DNA from: Paenirhodobacter hankyongi
GTDB taxonomy: Bacteria; Pseudomonadota; Alphaproteobacteria; Rhodobacterales; Rhodobacteraceae
DNA: 64,000 bases
Reading direction: 5' to 3'
NCBI RefSeq assembly: GCF_003664585.1
Contig: NZ_RCHI01000005.1
Location: 1-64,000 of the forward strand
The notes under the pieces are model-generated. The model made no database searches, was not told where the DNA came from, and saw nothing but the letters and a program-made list of their open reading frames with translations. This document shows positions 62,808-64,000 of this stretch, in pieces. Within the stretch, counting starts at the first letter, position 1, and each line of letters opens with the position of its first letter. The translations under genes and the position numbers were made by a program.

Positions 62808-64000
62808 ATGCGGCGCGTCGTCATCACCGGGGCCGGGACGGTCAACGCCCTGGCCCGGGACCTGCCCGGAACCCTTGCGGCCATGGCCGAGGGGCGCAGC
62901 GGGATCGGACCGCTCGACCTGCCCGATGTCGAGAGGCTGTCCATCCGGATCGGGGCGCAGGTGACGGGCTGGGAGCCCGAGGCGCTCTTCGACCGAACGA
63001 AGCTTTCCCTCTATGACCGCTTCACGCAATTCGCCCTCGTCGCGGCGGGCGAGGCGATGGCGCAGGCGGGGCTGGCCGCGGTGCCGGGCGATCCGGTCCG
63101 CTGGGGCTGCGTGATGGGCACGGCGGGTGGCGGCAACGGCACGGTGAACGACGCCTTCCGCGCCGTCTTTGCCGAGGGCAAGAACCGCGTCCATCCCTTC
63201 ACCGTGCCGCGGCTGATGAACAATGCTGCCGCCTCGCATCTCACCATGGCCTGGGGGCTGATGGGGCCGGCGTTCTCCGTCGCCACCGCCTGTGCCAGCT
63301 CGAACCACGCGATCGGTCTGGCCTTCCAGATGATCCGCGCCGGCATGGCCGACGGGATGTTGGCGGGCGGCTCTGAATCGATGCTGAACTTCGGTGGGCT
63401 GAAGGCCTGGGAGGGGCTGCGGGTGATGTCGCCCGAGGGCTGCCACCCGTTCAGCCTGGGCCGCACCGGCATGGTGCAGGGCGAGGGCGCAGCGGTCTTC
63501 GTGCTCGAGGAGTACGAGGCCGCGCGGGCCCGGGGCGCCGAGATCCTCGCCGAGATCCGCGGTTTCGCGATGACCTCGGATGCGGGCGACATCGTCATGC
63601 CCTCGGTCGAGGGCGCGACGCGGGCGATGCGCGGCGCGCTCGCCGATGCCGGGATCGCGCCCGCAGAGGTCGGCTATATCAACGCCCATGGCACCGGCAC
63701 GGCGGCGAACGACCGCACCGAGGCCGCGGCGATCCGCACGGTTTTCGGGGATGCGCCGCCGCCCGTTTCCTCGACCAAGGCGGCGCACGGGCATTGCATC
63801 GGCGCGACCGGGGCGGTCGAGCTGCTCGCCTGTCTTCTGGCGCTGCGCGACGGGGTGCTGGCACCGACGCTGGGCTTTCAGGCGCCTGACCCGGATTGCC
63901 CGCTCGACGTGGTGCCGAATGTGGCGCGGACGGCCGAGGTCTCGGTCGCGATGTCGAATGCCTTCGCCTTCGGCGGGCTCAACGCGGTTCTCGTGCTGAG
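62808..64000 (+). CDS. Beta-ketoacyl-ACP synthase (FabF/NodE-like), partial at the right edge
   Basis: A condensing enzyme open at the window end (397 complete codons). The Cys-His-His triad is seen: Cys162 in ATACASSN, His294 in NAHGTG and His327 in KAAHGHC. The start ATG 62808 is 4 bases after the ACP stop, so the two are likely co-translated. The N-terminus is shorter than in FabF. It probably extends an ACP-bound chain for a lipid; the substrate is unknown. Confidence 0.9.
   Translation, partial: MRRVVITGAGTVNALARDLPGTLAAMAEGRSGIGPLDLPDVERLSIRIGAQVTGWEPEALFDRTKLSLYDRFTQFALVAAGEAMAQAGLAAVPGDPVRWGCVMGTAGGGNGTVNDAFRAVFAEGKNRVHPFTVPRLMNNAAASHLTMAWGLMGPAFSVATACASSNHAIGLAFQMIRAGMADGMLAGGSESMLNFGGLKAWEGLRVMSPEGCHPFSLGRTGMVQGEGAAVFVLEEYEAARARGAEILAEIRGFAMTSDAGDIVMPSVEGATRAMRGALADAGIAPAEVGYINAHGTGTAANDRTEAAAIRTVFGDAPPPVSSTKAAHGHCIGATGAVELLACLLALRDGVLAPTLGFQAPDPDCPLDVVPNVARTAEVSVAMSNAFAFGGLNAVLVL

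Noticed and set aside
1-64000. tRNA genes, CRISPR arrays, insertion sequences, prophage or integrase genes
   Set aside because: None seen on either strand: no spaced direct repeats, no transposase or integrase motif, no cloverleaf that I could recognise.

Overview
The window is very GC-rich and densely coding. It reads as a chromosomal segment of an alphaproteobacterium, most likely a member of the Rhodobacteraceae (Rhodobacter/Paracoccus/Roseobacter relatives). The evidence is the set of housekeeping genes and their order, LpxI rather than LpxH in lipid A synthesis, a type-2 heme A synthase, and short GC-palindromic intergenic repeats of a kind I associate with Rhodobacteraceae. No tRNA, rRNA, CRISPR array, prophage, insertion sequence or plasmid gene was seen. 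I do not name a species.

Layout. 0-4.1 kb: the tail of a probable glutamine synthetase, then leftward genes for an acetate-type CoA-transferase and FeoAB ferrous iron uptake. 4.3-8.2 kb: an orphan N6-adenine methyltransferase translationally coupled to a fumarylacetoacetase-family enzyme and an aldehyde dehydrogenase. 8.2-11 kb: a composite inverted repeat, an EamA exporter, a luciferase-family oxidoreductase and a small membrane protein. 11-15 kb: rpsF-rpsR-rplI, a sulfotransferase, and tig on the other strand. 15-20.3 kb: heme A synthase plus an M32 carboxypeptidase, then a leftward P450/serine-hydrolase pair. 20.3-24.9 kb: a tightly packed leftward envelope operon (M48 protease, DedA, a 125-aa unknown, a CoxE-like VWA protein, a 54-aa membrane microprotein, a DUF2927 lipoprotein). 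25.3-28.3 kb: ppx/gppA, rlmE and a GAF-Fis regulator. 28.3-32.9 kb: a YhaN/YhaO (SbcCD-like) pair. 33-37 kb: an unknown protein with a Pro/Ala/Glu linker, an aldehyde dehydrogenase behind a perfect promoter dyad, and an AraC regulator.

37-50.8 kb is the conserved envelope superoperon: miaA (divergent), then pyrH-frr-uppS-cdsA-dxr-rseP-(57-aa microprotein)-bamA-skp/ompH-fabZ-lpxA-lpxI-lpxB and a 94-aa one-heme cytochrome-like protein. lpxD, usually next to skp and fabZ, is missing there and lies at 61.4 kb between an L,D-transpeptidase gene and a dedicated acyl carrier protein/ketosynthase pair; the ketosynthase runs off the right edge. 50.8-57.5 kb holds a three-gene leftward operon: two transglutaminase-like enzymes, one fused to a DUF2126 putative amidoligase, and a circularly permuted ATP-grasp/alpha-E fusion. 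This predicted peptide-ligation system, whose product is unknown, is the best candidate in the window for poorly described biology.

Small genes found by direct reading that gene callers may miss are the 54-aa protein at 23242-23406 and the 57-aa protein at 43715-43888. Product names rest on motifs and remembered family features; no database search was run.
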